From the NCBI RefSeq assembly GCF_000179615.1, contig NZ_AEDD01000015.1, positions 1-64,000 on the forward strand: a stretch of 64,000 nt of DNA. The letters are read 5' to 3'. This DNA is from Paenibacillus curdlanolyticus YK9 (GTDB lineage Bacteria > Bacillota > Bacilli > Paenibacillales > Paenibacillaceae). This document shows, in pieces, positions 1-7,843 of the stretch (positions are counted from its first letter, which is position 1; each line of letters opens with the position of its first letter). Below the pieces are notes generated by a model. That model was not told the origin of the DNA, made no database searches, and was given only the letters and a program-made list of their open reading frames with translations. The translations under genes were made by a program, and so were the position numbers.

Positions 1-407
1 GGGATGCGAAACGTTCGAAGCAGCGCCACCGAATTATCAAATTGCAGGATCCGAAAGGAAACCCTGTTATTTTGGCAACCAATTTAACACGTTCGGCCGA
101 ACAAATCGCCGAGCTCTACCGCGCTCGTTGGCAAATTGAGACTTTCTTTCGATGGGTGAAGCAGCATGTCAATGTACCCGTCCTTTTTGGCACGAGCTCT
201 AATGCAGTCTACAGCCAGTTATATATTGCCATGACCGTTTATGTTTTGCTTAAAATGCTCTTTGATCATGTCGTTCCCCATGTACACGTATCTGCCTCAT
301 TATCCTTAACCCTATTCGTTCGTGCACTTCGACATCATCATTTGGCTCCCGAATGGAGAGTGGCACTCACTACTTTTCCATTCACTTTCCCATTCCCAGT
401 TTCTTGA
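1..407 (+). CDS. IS4-type DDE transposase, C-terminal part (cut by window edge)
   Basis: The reading frame is already open at base 3 and ends at TGA 405-407, so only the C-terminal 134 or so residues are present. They contain the IS4-family signature Y-(2)-R-(3)-E-(6)-K in LYRARWQIETFFRWVKQH, where the Glu is the last residue of the catalytic DDE triad. This enzyme would cut and paste its own element. The right end of the insertion sequence must lie close after the stop codon, because half of a palindromic intergenic repeat begins at base 420. The N-terminal half and the left end are outside the window, so I cannot say whether the element is intact. Confidence 0.85.
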   Translation, partial: DAKRSKQRHRIIKLQDPKGNPVILATNLTRSAEQIAELYRARWQIETFFRWVKQHVNVPVLFGTSSNAVYSQLYIAMTVYVLLKMLFDHVVPHVHVSASLSLTLFVRALRHHHLAPEWRVALTTFPFTFPFPVS

Positions 408-419
408 TAATCAACAGGC

Positions 420-486
420 CTGCACAGTTTGCAATCACACGGTACTGATGGCGATAAAAGATTGGATCTCGTTGTATGAACTGCAA
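420..486. repeat. Half copy (units 3 and 4) of the four-palindrome TTGCA element, copy A
   Basis: Two 15-bp palindrome-like units lie 52 bp apart: CTGCACAGTTTGCAA at 420-434 and TTGTATGAACTGCAA at 472-486. They match units 3 and 4 of the full elements found near 9.7, 25.3, 42.2 and 54.7 kb. Units 1 and 2 should lie about 73-125 bp further left, where the IS4 transposase now sits. The element therefore appears to have been split by that insertion. Confidence 0.6.
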
Positions 487-499
487 TCCAGCGGAATCT

Positions 500-949
500 T
501 TAGCTATTGTAGCAGCCCGGGAACATGCCCGTCGTAACCGCAAGGCGGTTCCAGCTGTTAATGGCGTTGACCGCCATAATCAGGGCGACGATCTCGCTTT
601 CGCTGAAGTGCTCGCGCACTTCGTCATAAAGCTCCTGCGGCACGCCTGCATCGGAAATGCGCGTCACCGCTTCGGTCAGCGCGAGCGCTGCGCGTTCCTT
701 CTGCGTGAATACAGGCGCTTCGCGCCATACGACGATGAGGCTGAGCCGCTGCTCGGTTTCGCCCAAATTGCGCGTATCGGTTACGTGCATATCGAGGCAG
801 AAGGAGCAGCCGTTAATTTGTGAAGCGCGGATTTTGACGAGCTCGTACAGGAGCGGGTCGAGTCCCATTTTTGATGCGGCTTCCTCTAGTTTAAGCATTG
901 CTTGAAAGCCGGCAGGGTTGGCCGTGCGATGGTCCATGCGCATTTTCAT
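500..949 (-). CDS. AhpD-like carboxymuconolactone decarboxylase family protein
   Basis: A 149-residue protein of the AhpD/CMD fold. The redox motif C-S-F-C followed by L-D-M-H lies near residues 48-54, with the Cys pair and His expected of alkylhydroperoxidase AhpD-like proteins, which reduce peroxides through the Cys pair. Length fits the single-domain family. It is divergent from a TetR regulator at 1160, and a perfect dyad lies between them, so repression by that TetR and induction by a toxic compound is a reasonable inference. The physiological substrate cannot be read from the sequence. Confidence 0.85.
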   Translation of the reverse strand: MKMRMDHRTANPAGFQAMLKLEEAASKMGLDPLLYELVKIRASQINGCSFCLDMHVTDTRNLGETEQRLSLIVVWREAPVFTQKERAALALTEAVTRISDAGVPQELYDEVREHFSESEIVALIMAVNAINSWNRLAVTTGMFPGCYNS

Positions 950-1081
950 GTGATATTCCTCCAGTGGATAATCTGTTTTTGACGTTCTCGTTAGTTAAGA
1001 CAACTGAGCGCATCGATTTGTGACAGCTGCAGAAAGAAATATTGTGGAACGCGATTCAACCGCCAGCCGTATGAATCAAAA

Positions 1082-1097
1082 GATACCGGTTGGTATC
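1082..1097. promoter_or_regulatory. Probable TetR operator (dyad)
   Basis: GATACC-GGTT-GGTATC is a perfect 6-bp inverted repeat around a 4-bp centre. It lies in the divergent gap between the AhpD-like gene and the TetR gene, about 20 bp before a TATAAT at 1118-1123. Position and symmetry fit a TetR-family operator controlling one or both genes. Binding is inferred. Confidence 0.5.
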
Positions 1098-1159
1098 ATA
1101 TTGCCTGCATCATTTGTTATAATGAAAACAACATTTTACGCGACTAAGGGAGCATTCAC

Positions 1160-1753
1160 ATGTCTAAAGGGGAAAATACCCGCAACCACATCATAGCGAA
1201 GTCCGCCGAGCTGTTTAACCAAAAAGGCTACGCGGGCTCGTCCCTATCGGATATTACGGAGCTGACAGGGATTAAAAAAGGCGGCATCTACCGTTACTTC
1301 GCCAGCAAGGACGAAATCGCGATTGAAGCGTATCAATACGCGGGCAGCATCGTAGGCAAGACCATTCAGGCAGGGCTTGCGCGCGAGGAGACGGCGATGG
1401 GCAAGCTTCTGGTCTACTTGCAGGTGTACGCCAACGTCAATGAAGCGCCGCCTTTCATCGGGGGATGCCCGCTGCTTAACGCAGCCACCGAAAGCGACGA
1501 CGGCCATCCGGTTTTGCGCGAGGTAGCGCAGGGAAGCCTGCAGCGAACCTTGAATGCGATGAAGGGGATCATTACGCAGGGGGTGCAGTCCGGCGAGTTT
1601 AAAGCGGACATCGATATTGACGCACTGGCGACATTTACATTGTCCGTCATGGAAGGCGGCATTATGCTCAGTAAGCTGGAAGGCGATAACCGGCATGTTC
1701 GGATGAATATCGAAAGCCTGAGAACCTATTTGAGCGAGGTATGCTTGGCTTAG
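1160..1753 (+). CDS. TetR/AcrR family transcriptional regulator
   Basis: A 197-residue protein with an N-terminal TetR helix-turn-helix (about residues 8-55, including GYAGSSLSDITELTGIKKGG and YRYFASKDE) and a ligand-binding C-terminal part carrying GGCPLLNAATESDD, typical of the LmrA/YxaF-like branch. The ATG is preceded by GGGAG. Family members are usually repressors released by small aromatic or toxic ligands. The divergent AhpD-like gene and the dyad at 1082-1097 make that gene the likely target, together with autoregulation. The ligand is unknown. Confidence 0.88.
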   Translation: MSKGENTRNHIIAKSAELFNQKGYAGSSLSDITELTGIKKGGIYRYFASKDEIAIEAYQYAGSIVGKTIQAGLAREETAMGKLLVYLQVYANVNEAPPFIGGCPLLNAATESDDGHPVLREVAQGSLQRTLNAMKGIITQGVQSGEFKADIDIDALATFTLSVMEGGIMLSKLEGDNRHVRMNIESLRTYLSEVCLA

Positions 1754-1868
1754 AGGGAGCGGGAGATTGGGCAAACTTAAGAGAATAGTTAAAAAGCATG
1801 CGCTTAATCTGATATGATAAGGGCAGGATGCAAGCCTAATTTTATCTATAATGTCGGGGTGATTCTGT

Positions 1869-2324
1869 TTGAAAATCATCGTAGATGACCTCACGGGACC
1901 GAAAGTACAAGCCTTAATTCAGGAGCATCTTCAAGGGATGCACGAAGATACGCCGCCTGAGAGCGTGTATGCGCTTGGCATTGAGGAATTGAAGAAGCCG
2001 GGCATTACCTTCTGGAGCGCTTGGGAGGGTGATGACATCATGGGCTGCGGGGCGATCAAAGAGCTGGACAGCACGCATGGCGAGCTCAAGTCGATGCGTA
2101 CGTCGGCAGCGCACCTCCGCAAAGGCGTAGCGAAGCATATTTTGGAACGGATTCTGCAAGAAGCGAAGGAGCGCGGCTACAAGCGGGTGAGCCTGGAGAC
2201 GGGGTCATTGCCGTCCTTCAAGCCTGCTACAAAGCTATATGAGAACTTCGGCTTCCACTATTGCGGTCCATTCGCGGACTACCCGGAGAGTCCGTACAGC
2301 TTATTTATGACCAAAGAATTATAG
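1869..2324 (+). CDS. GNAT family N-acetyltransferase (YsnE-like)
   Basis: A 151-residue single-domain GNAT enzyme that would transfer an acyl group from acyl-CoA to an amine. The acetyl-CoA loop region is LRKGVAKHILERILQEA (around residues 78-95), and the C-terminal part has the typical ATKLYENFGFHYCGPF strand-helix-strand. The start appears to be TTG at 1869 with GGGGTG 7 bases upstream. The sequence resembles B. subtilis YsnE-type acetyltransferases, but the substrate cannot be fixed. No operon partner is evident. Confidence 0.82.
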   Translation: MKIIVDDLTGPKVQALIQEHLQGMHEDTPPESVYALGIEELKKPGITFWSAWEGDDIMGCGAIKELDSTHGELKSMRTSAAHLRKGVAKHILERILQEAKERGYKRVSLETGSLPSFKPATKLYENFGFHYCGPFADYPESPYSLFMTKEL

Positions 2325-2382
2325 CCGGACTCGCAGCGCGTTCAAGCCATTGAGCGTGCTGTTTTATTTTGGACAACTCCAC

Positions 2383-2413
2383 TTGCACCTTACGTTACGT
2401 TAGGTTTTATAAT
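2383..2413 (+). promoter_or_regulatory. MerR-type promoter with 19-bp spacer and internal dyad
   Basis: TTGCAC (2383-2388) and TATAAT (2408-2413) are separated by 19 bp, the overlong spacer characteristic of MerR-controlled promoters. A near-perfect dyad, ACCTTACGT-T-ACGTTAGGT (2387-2405), fills the spacer, where MerR dimers bind and untwist DNA. The promoter drives the merR gene at 2453 and probably the SRPBCC gene after it. Confidence 0.7.
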
Positions 2414-2452
2414 AAACCCATCGGCATCTTGCATGTCCGAAAGGAGAGCATT

Positions 2453-2944
2453 ATGAGCAGCGGCCAATGCCAATGGAAAGTCGGAGATCTTGCGAAGCTC
2501 ACAGGGCTGACTGTACGGACATTACGCTTCTATGACCAAATCGGCCTGTTCTCGCCATCCGCCCAGACCGAATCCGGCCACAGGCTGTACGATGCCTCCG
2601 ACCTGTCACGCCTGCATCAAATCATCTCGCTGAAGGAGCTCGGCCTGTCCTTGGAGGAGATCAAGTCGGCAATCACTGGCGGACAGGTCAGTCCGCTGGA
2701 CATCGTGAACTTGCAGATTGAGCGGGTCAAGGAGCAGATGAAGCTGCAGCAGAAGCTGCTGGACCAGCTGCGGCATGCGTCCAAGCTGATGCAAGACAAG
2801 TCGGAGCTGGCGGTAGAGGATTTTGCCAGCCTGCTGCAAGCGATGAAAGTGGAGCTGGAGAAGCCGGTTATCGAGAGGCAGCAGAGCTGGGAGATGAACT
2901 TGGATCGGCTTGGGAATTTCTTGGCTAATGGACCGAAGGATTGA
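2453..2944 (+). CDS. MerR family transcriptional regulator
   Basis: A 163-residue regulator. The N-terminal winged helix-turn-helix WKVGDLAKLTGLTVRTLRFY is followed by DQIGLFSPSAQTESGHRLYD and a long dimerisation helix from about residue 85. I chose ATG 2453 because AAAGGAG precedes it by 6 bases; an upstream in-frame ATG at 2369 would place the promoter inside the coding region. The gene is followed after 33 bp by an SRPBCC protein, so the pair is probably one operon activated through the 19-bp-spacer promoter. The C-terminal effector part is not recognisable. Confidence 0.88.
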   Translation: MSSGQCQWKVGDLAKLTGLTVRTLRFYDQIGLFSPSAQTESGHRLYDASDLSRLHQIISLKELGLSLEEIKSAITGGQVSPLDIVNLQIERVKEQMKLQQKLLDQLRHASKLMQDKSELAVEDFASLLQAMKVELEKPVIERQQSWEMNLDRLGNFLANGPKD

Positions 2945-2977
2945 ATGAATCACGAACACTAAAAGGAGGAATTACGA

Positions 2978-3421
2978 ATGAGTGAACGATTTGTTAAGCA
3001 CGCCACCTTCGTCGTTGAACGGACTTATGCAGCAGCACCGGAGCGGGTGTATCAAGCATGGGCAGACCCTGAGGTGAAGGCGCAATGGTTCTCGAAGGCG
3101 GATCGTTTCGATTTCCGTGTGGGAGGCCAAGAGTACAGCAGCGGCGGACCGCCGGAGGGGCCGACGTTTACGTTCGACGCGACGTACCAAGAGATCGTCC
3201 CGGAGCAGCGCATCGTATATTCGTATACGCTGGATATGGGCGAGACGCGGATTTCGGTTTCGGTGACGACGATTGAGTTGATGAAGACCGAGGGCGGTAC
3301 GCGACTTATTTTCACCGAGCAGGGCGCATTCTTCGACGGTCACGATACGCCGGAGGTGCGGGAGCATGGCACGGGCGAAATGCTTAACGCGCTCGGCAAG
3401 CTGGTGGAAGGCGAAGCCTAA
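2978..3421 (+). CDS. SRPBCC/AHSA1-type START-like domain protein
   Basis: A 147-residue single-domain protein of the AHSA1/SRPBCC fold, a helix-grip fold that binds hydrophobic ligands in a deep cavity. Recognisable parts are the opening FVVERTYAAAPERVYQAWAD, the central WFSKADRFDFRVGG and the end TEQGAFFDGHD. AAAAGGAGG precedes the ATG. It lies 33 bp after the merR gene and is probably its target. Such proteins often bind or modify small molecules in MerR or ArsR regulated units, but the ligand here is unknown. Confidence 0.85.
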   Translation: MSERFVKHATFVVERTYAAAPERVYQAWADPEVKAQWFSKADRFDFRVGGQEYSSGGPPEGPTFTFDATYQEIVPEQRIVYSYTLDMGETRISVSVTTIELMKTEGGTRLIFTEQGAFFDGHDTPEVREHGTGEMLNALGKLVEGEA

Positions 3422-3485
3422 GCAGTGCGAACCAATCCTGAAGCTGTCGAATGCGTTCGACGGCTTTTTTGGCTGAAAGAAGCGG

Positions 3486-3516
3486 TTGACAGCACCGTCC
3501 GGCGGAGCGAATATAT
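3486..3516 (+). promoter_or_regulatory. Putative sigma-A promoter for the 3556 gene
   Basis: A consensus TTGACA at 3486-3491 is followed by AT-rich GAATATATA at 3509-3517, giving a 17-20 bp spacer depending on the -10 hexamer chosen. It lies about 40 bp before the ATG at 3556. Confidence 0.4.
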
Positions 3517-3555
3517 AGCTAACAAGGCTATTAAAGCTTCAAAGGGGGCTATACG

Positions 3556-4110
3556 ATGGGCAAACAGTTTGCGTCCATACTGCCGGTGCACGAGGAATTT
3601 ATTCGGAAGCAGCATCTGTTTTTCGTAGGGTCGGCGCCGCTGTCCGAGGAAGGGCATGTGAACATCTCGCCAAAGGGGCATGACGCCTTTCGGATCTTGT
3701 CGCCTAACCGAGTGGCCTACTTGGACATGACCGGGAGCGGGAATGAGACGAGTGCCCACCTGCTGGAAAATGGCCGGATAACGGTTATGTTCTGCGCATT
3801 TGAAGGGCCTCCGAATATTTTGAGACTGTATGGCACGGGGAAAGTCATACTGCCTGAAACGCCGGAATGGGAAGCGCTGTACCCATTGTTCCCTCCTCTT
3901 CCGGGAGCGCGGCAAATCATTGTGGTTGACGTGCATAAGGTGCAGACCTCATGCGGCTACGCGGTACCTTTCATGACATATACCGAGGATCGGCCGACAT
4001 TGCAGCGCTGGTCCGTTCAGCAGGGCGAAGAAGGGCTTATTGCTTATCGGCAGGAGAAGAATATGCGCAGCATCGATGGATTGCCGACGCCGCTAGGAAA
4101 GCAAGGTTAA
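3556..4110 (+). CDS. Pyridoxamine 5'-phosphate oxidase-fold family protein
   Basis: A 184-residue protein with the flavin-binding split-barrel fold of the PPOX family: VHEEFIRKQHLFFVGSAPL and GHVNISPKGHDAFRILSPNRVAYLDMTGSGNET lead the domain, followed by GRITVMFCAFEGPPNILRLYGTG. The arrangement is that of family members in many Gram-positives that bind FMN or F420 and act as oxidoreductases of unknown substrate rather than true PdxH. AAAGGGGG precedes the ATG. No cofactor choice can be made from sequence alone. Confidence 0.8.
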   Translation: MGKQFASILPVHEEFIRKQHLFFVGSAPLSEEGHVNISPKGHDAFRILSPNRVAYLDMTGSGNETSAHLLENGRITVMFCAFEGPPNILRLYGTGKVILPETPEWEALYPLFPPLPGARQIIVVDVHKVQTSCGYAVPFMTYTEDRPTLQRWSVQQGEEGLIAYRQEKNMRSIDGLPTPLGKQG

Positions 4111-4139
4111 GAGATAGATAAAGGCTACCAACAGGAGCG

Positions 4140-4790
4140 ATGACAGCAATGGCTAGAACATCAGTCGCAGCGGCAAAACAAGGGCTATACCGCAATTTCT
4201 TCCTGCATGCGGATATCGTCATCATGGCAGGGGTGCTTGCCGCATTGGCAGCAGTCACGCTCATTCACGCGTTCACGCTGGCGAGCGGACTGCTGTTTCT
4301 CGCGGGACTCGTGGCGTTCATGATTAGCGAGTATACGACGCATCGATTTTTGTTCCATTTGAAAACGCCGAAGCAAGCTCTTTTCCTGCGATTCCTTAAG
4401 CGCTTACACTACGATCATCATACCGACCCGAATGATCTGAAGCTGCTGTTTCTGCCGGTTTGGTACAGTCTGCCGAATTTGACCGTGTTTTCGGCGTTAT
4501 TTTACGTGGTGACGGGAACTCTTGAAGCAACGTTTGCTTTCGCGGCAGGGCTCGTATGCATGCTGCTGGTGTATGAGTGGAAGCATTACATCGCGCATCG
4601 GCCGATCCAACCGGCGACGAGGCTGGGGAAGTGGGTCAAGCGGACGCATCTTTTGCATCATTATAAGAACGAGAACTACTGGTATGGCGTTTCTACGCCG
4701 TTCGTGGATGCGTTGTTCGGAACGCTGAAGGACGAGAAGGAAGTGCCGACGAGCGATACGGCGAAGCAGCTGGAGAGGCGAACAAAATAG
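4140..4790 (+). CDS. Sterol desaturase / fatty acid hydroxylase superfamily membrane protein
   Basis: A 216-residue integral membrane di-iron enzyme. The His clusters needed for the metal site are present in order: HRFLFH, HYDHHTD, HYIAHR and HLLHHYKNENYWYGV. Two hydrophobic pairs lie near residues 20-65 and 110-150. Family members hydroxylate fatty acids, sterols or carotenoids with molecular oxygen. Two start codons are possible, ATG 4140 and ATG 4149; an AGGAG at 4132-4136 fits neither perfectly. The substrate is unknown. Confidence 0.82.
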   Translation: MTAMARTSVAAAKQGLYRNFFLHADIVIMAGVLAALAAVTLIHAFTLASGLLFLAGLVAFMISEYTTHRFLFHLKTPKQALFLRFLKRLHYDHHTDPNDLKLLFLPVWYSLPNLTVFSALFYVVTGTLEATFAFAAGLVCMLLVYEWKHYIAHRPIQPATRLGKWVKRTHLLHHYKNENYWYGVSTPFVDALFGTLKDEKEVPTSDTAKQLERRTK

Positions 4791-4909
4791 GCGTTCTTAA
4801 TTAGGTTGATGTACGTAGCCAAAGGCAGCCTGTACCTAATACGCTATTAGGCAGGAGCAACCTGCACCGCCCATAGGGCGTTCACCTTGCAGAGGGGGCT
4901 ACACACGAC

Positions 4910-5449
4910 ATGGCGCTTGCCCATAGACGTGCTCAGGTAAAGCTGTCTCCGCCGCAGTTCTCGTATTTTCGCGAGGTCTCCTTTTCGGTCGGCAACGACC
5001 CGCTCGTTCGGATTGATCCGCTGCGGGAGATCACGCCCGGCGTGTTTCTCATTACGTTGCATGTTCAAGGGCTGAGCAAAGCGAAGGCGCTTGCCACCCT
5101 GCTGACCCGCACCAAAACCTTCGGAATGATCCGGGTTCTCGTACGCGTGCGGAACGCCGGGAGGCTCGTGAAGCCGATCACGCGCAAGCTTTCGCCAAAC
5201 CAAATCGAAGCGCTGTACCGTACGGCATACAAGACGAATCGCTACTTCAGCTTCGTTACCGTACAAACGGGTTTTGGCGTCACGCACGTGTACCCGGTTT
5301 ATAAGCTTCGGATTATCCAGTTCTTTAACGACGAGCTGTCCGATCTCTATGCCAACTACAATAATGTCGCCGCCTTCGTATTCCGGAATGTTTCACGTGC
5401 GATCGTTAGCGGAACGGGCATTCGATTTTCGACTGTGCAGAAGAAATAA
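4910..5449 (+). CDS. Hypothetical protein
   Basis: A 179-residue soluble protein I do not recognise. It is rich in basic residues and beta-prone segments, with no signal peptide, membrane segment or known motif. AGAGGGGG lies about 12 bases before the ATG. A clear terminator follows at 5461, so it is a single-gene unit. Codon use matches its neighbours, and the reading frame is uninterrupted, which supports a real gene. Confidence 0.6.
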   Translation: MALAHRRAQVKLSPPQFSYFREVSFSVGNDPLVRIDPLREITPGVFLITLHVQGLSKAKALATLLTRTKTFGMIRVLVRVRNAGRLVKPITRKLSPNQIEALYRTAYKTNRYFSFVTVQTGFGVTHVYPVYKLRIIQFFNDELSDLYANYNNVAAFVFRNVSRAIVSGTGIRFSTVQKK

Positions 5450-5460
5450 TGAAGGAGGAG

Positions 5461-5486
5461 ACAGCATCGTCTAGATGCTGTTTTTT
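5461..5486 (+). terminator. Rho-independent terminator
   Basis: ACAGCATC-gtcta-GATGCTGT is an 8-bp perfect stem followed by TTTTT. It lies 12 bases after the stop of the 4910 gene. Confidence 0.85.
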
Positions 5487-5580
5487 CTGTTTCAACCAGC
5501 CTGTTTCTCACCGAGCAGATATTCAAATTCGGAAAAATATGGTTCAATAAAATCAATCTACAGCAAGAGGGGCTGAGTAA

Positions 5581-6165
5581 GTGAAGGTCAATCGAATGGA
5601 AGCGTTCAGTGACGGCGTGTTAGCGATCATCATTACGATTATGGTGTTAGAGTTGAAAATCCCCGAGGGACACAATTGGAGCGCGTTGGTGGAGCTAGGG
5701 CCCAAGTTTCTCAGTTATGCCGTAAGCTTCGTTTATGTGGGTATCTACTGGAATAACCATCATCATCTGCTCCACATGGTGCGCACCATGAACGGGAAGC
5801 TTATGTGGCTTAATTTGCTGCTGTTATTTTGTTTGTCGCTTGTGCCGTTCTCCACGGCATGGATGGGAGAGAGCAGCTTTGCGGCAACCCCTACGGCGCT
5901 ATATGGCATCGTATTGCTGTTGGCAGCTATATCGTACAAGCTGCTTCAAAATGCGATCCTTCAGCAGCATGCCTCCGGTTCGGCAATCGCCGGAGCGATG
6001 GGCGGGGATGTGAAGGGAATGATTTCACCGATCCTGTATCTCACCGCGATTGGAACGGCCTACCTGAATGCTTGGGTATCTTGCTTCTTCTTCGTACTCG
6101 TGGCAGCCATATGGTTTGTGCCCGATCAGCGGATTGAACGAGCATTGCGGAAGCGGGCGGAGTAA
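5581..6165 (+). CDS. TMEM175-family (DUF1211) potassium channel-like protein
   Basis: A 194-residue membrane protein beginning near MEAFSDGVLAIIITIMVLELKIPEG, which contains the FSDG signature of TMEM175 channels; in that family the first helix lines a potassium-conducting pore. Further hydrophobic segments (about residues 40-57, 78-95, 103-120, 145-185) complete a six-helix unit, the length of bacterial single-repeat members. The start is GTG 5581 with GAGGGGCTGAG upstream. The next gene starts within a few bases, but its better SD lies downstream. Confidence 0.85.
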   Translation: MKVNRMEAFSDGVLAIIITIMVLELKIPEGHNWSALVELGPKFLSYAVSFVYVGIYWNNHHHLLHMVRTMNGKLMWLNLLLLFCLSLVPFSTAWMGESSFAATPTALYGIVLLLAAISYKLLQNAILQQHASGSAIAGAMGGDVKGMISPILYLTAIGTAYLNAWVSCFFFVLVAAIWFVPDQRIERALRKRAE

Positions 6166-6200
6166 TGACGAGCGGAGCAGATATGGGAGGAGCTTCACCA

Positions 6201-6674
6201 ATGAACATAAGAAAGCTATTGCCGGGAGAACAGCCTCCGATGGAGCTGCTCTTGCTGGCAGACCCGTCCGAGAAGCTGGTAGAAGCGTATCTCGCCGCAG
6301 GGGAATGCTTCGTCGCGGAGCAGGATCGCGCAATCATCGGCGTATACGTGCTGCTGCCCACCCATCCGGGAACGGTGGAGCTGATGAACGTAGCCGTCGA
6401 CGAGCGGCTTCAAGGCCAAGGCTTTGGCAAGAGGCTCGTCAACCACGCGATTAGCCAAGCGAGAGCGAGCAGGTTCACGTCCATTGCGGTCGGAACAGGC
6501 AATTCGGGCGTAGGGCAGCTTGCGCTTTATCAAAAATGCGGCTTCCGCATCGTCGGCGTGGATAGGGATTTTTTCATCCGCAATTACAGCGAGCCAATAT
6601 TCGAGAACGGCATCCAGGTCAGGGATATGATTCGGCTGGAGCAGTCTCTAATCATAGAGGGAGAGATACAATGA
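6201..6674 (+). CDS. GNAT family N-acetyltransferase
   Basis: A 157-residue GNAT enzyme. VELMNVAVDERLQGQGFGKR contains the R/Q-x-x-G-x-G/A acetyl-CoA loop (QGQGFGKR), followed by LALYQKCGFRIVGVDRDFF. I prefer ATG 6201, preceded by GGGAGG, over ATG 6165, which has a poor SD and overlaps the previous stop. Its stop overlaps the next start (ATGA at 6671-6674), so it is translationally coupled to a methyltransferase and the two probably act in one modification pathway. Substrates are unknown. Confidence 0.85.
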   Translation: MNIRKLLPGEQPPMELLLLADPSEKLVEAYLAAGECFVAEQDRAIIGVYVLLPTHPGTVELMNVAVDERLQGQGFGKRLVNHAISQARASRFTSIAVGTGNSGVGQLALYQKCGFRIVGVDRDFFIRNYSEPIFENGIQVRDMIRLEQSLIIEGEIQ

Positions 6675-7414
6675 CTGAATACTACGGCGAGTTATGCACG
6701 CGCATGTATGAAAGCGATAAGTCGATCGCAGCGGGCAAGGAGCTTGATTTTTACCTTTCGTTCGTTACGGATCAGAACATGCGCGTATTGGAACCGATGT
6801 GCGGCAATGGACGGATGCTGCTGCCATTCATGCAGAGAGGGATCACGATCGAAGGCTTCGATTTGTCGGAGGACATGCTTCACGCCTGCATCGAGAAAGG
6901 CAAGAAGCTTCAGCTTGCGCCGAATGTGTACAAGCAGCGCCTTGAGGCGTTCACAAGCGAGAAGCAGTATGATCTGATTATGATTCCGTTCGGTTCTTTC
7001 TCGCTGCTGCCCACTGAGCTGGTGAGCCAGAGCCTCGCGAGTATGAAAGCCGTGTTGGCGCATAAGGGCAAGCTCCTGCTCACGATTATGCTGAAACATG
7101 ATGGCATTCAAGAAATGCCGGAGTGGACGAAGGTGAACGAGCAGCAATTTCAGGATGAAACGATTGTCGTACATAAGAAAGTTCGGTATGACGCGAAGCA
7201 AAGCCTACTGGCCTCTCATCTGAAATATGAGCTGGTACGGGGCGGGGAGGTTGTGCAGACCGAGCTTATGGACTTCCCTCTGCGCTTGTACGCGTTGGAG
7301 GAGTTCCAACAGACGCTTGCGGCTAATGGGTTTGAGCATATTGTTGTTCATGAGGTAAAGGAAGGGTACGGGGCAGGCACGTATTTTTATGTATTCGAAT
7401 GTGCAGTCAGCTAA
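6671..7414 (+). CDS. Class I SAM-dependent methyltransferase
   Basis: A 247-residue Rossmann-fold methyltransferase. Motif I is VLEPMCGNGRMLLPFMQRG (about residues 37-55), the acidic end of strand 2 is GFDLSEDMLHAC, and motif IV lies near YDLIMIPFGSFSLL. It overlaps the upstream GNAT by four bases. The acceptor molecule cannot be inferred. A weak hairpin with arms CCGTGAA and TTCACGG (7471-7499) follows, but has no T-run on this strand. Confidence 0.85.
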   Translation: MTEYYGELCTRMYESDKSIAAGKELDFYLSFVTDQNMRVLEPMCGNGRMLLPFMQRGITIEGFDLSEDMLHACIEKGKKLQLAPNVYKQRLEAFTSEKQYDLIMIPFGSFSLLPTELVSQSLASMKAVLAHKGKLLLTIMLKHDGIQEMPEWTKVNEQQFQDETIVVHKKVRYDAKQSLLASHLKYELVRGGEVVQTELMDFPLRLYALEEFQQTLAANGFEHIVVHEVKEGYGAGTYFYVFECAVS

Positions 7415-7515
7415 TTGTCAATCCACGCCTGCCTGTAATAAAATAGTAGCGCTCGATTATATATAAAAAACCGTGAACGCATCGAGCAGCGATTCACGGC
7501 AGGGGGAACGTAGAA

Positions 7516-7791
7516 GTGAAAATATTTTTAGCTATTAGCCAAATCATTTATGTAATTAGCTTTTTGCCATGGCTGCTCATATTCGGCATGTCGTTCATGT
7601 CCTTCGATCAAGGGTTTAGCGTGTGGAACCTTTCATTCGTAGGCGGAATCGCCATCTATCCCGTCGCTGTGCTGCTCGGCTCGATTCTAGGTTGGGTGCT
7701 GCACAAACGCAACAAGCGGGCGGCGGTTATTTGGAATCTGGTGCCGATGCTGTGGGTGGTTGGCATTATCTCTCTTTTCCTATTTGCCTAA
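7516..7791 (+). CDS. Small membrane protein
   Basis: A 91-residue protein that is almost entirely hydrophobic, with three predicted membrane helices near residues 3-25, 37-60 and 70-90 separated by a basic loop HKRNKRAA. The start is GTG 7516, preceded by AGGGGGAACG. A strong terminator follows 18 bp after the stop. I recognise no family; it resembles small membrane proteins common in Bacillales. Confidence 0.65.
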   Translation: MKIFLAISQIIYVISFLPWLLIFGMSFMSFDQGFSVWNLSFVGGIAIYPVAVLLGSILGWVLHKRNKRAAVIWNLVPMLWVVGIISLFLFA

Positions 7792-7808
7792 TACGAACGA
7801 ACAATGCA

Positions 7809-7830
7809 GGCGCCGCAAGGCGCCTTTTTT
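7809..7830 (+). terminator. Rho-independent terminator
   Basis: GGCGCC-gcaa-GGCGCC followed by TTTTTT, just after the small membrane protein gene. Confidence 0.85.
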
Positions 7831-7843
7831 CATGCATGCAGCA

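Noticed and set aside
7471-7499. Hairpin CCGTGAA/TTCACGG after the methyltransferase gene as a terminator
   Set aside because: No T-run follows on the plus strand; the T-run exists only on the minus strand where no gene ends. It is too close to the next start to judge.
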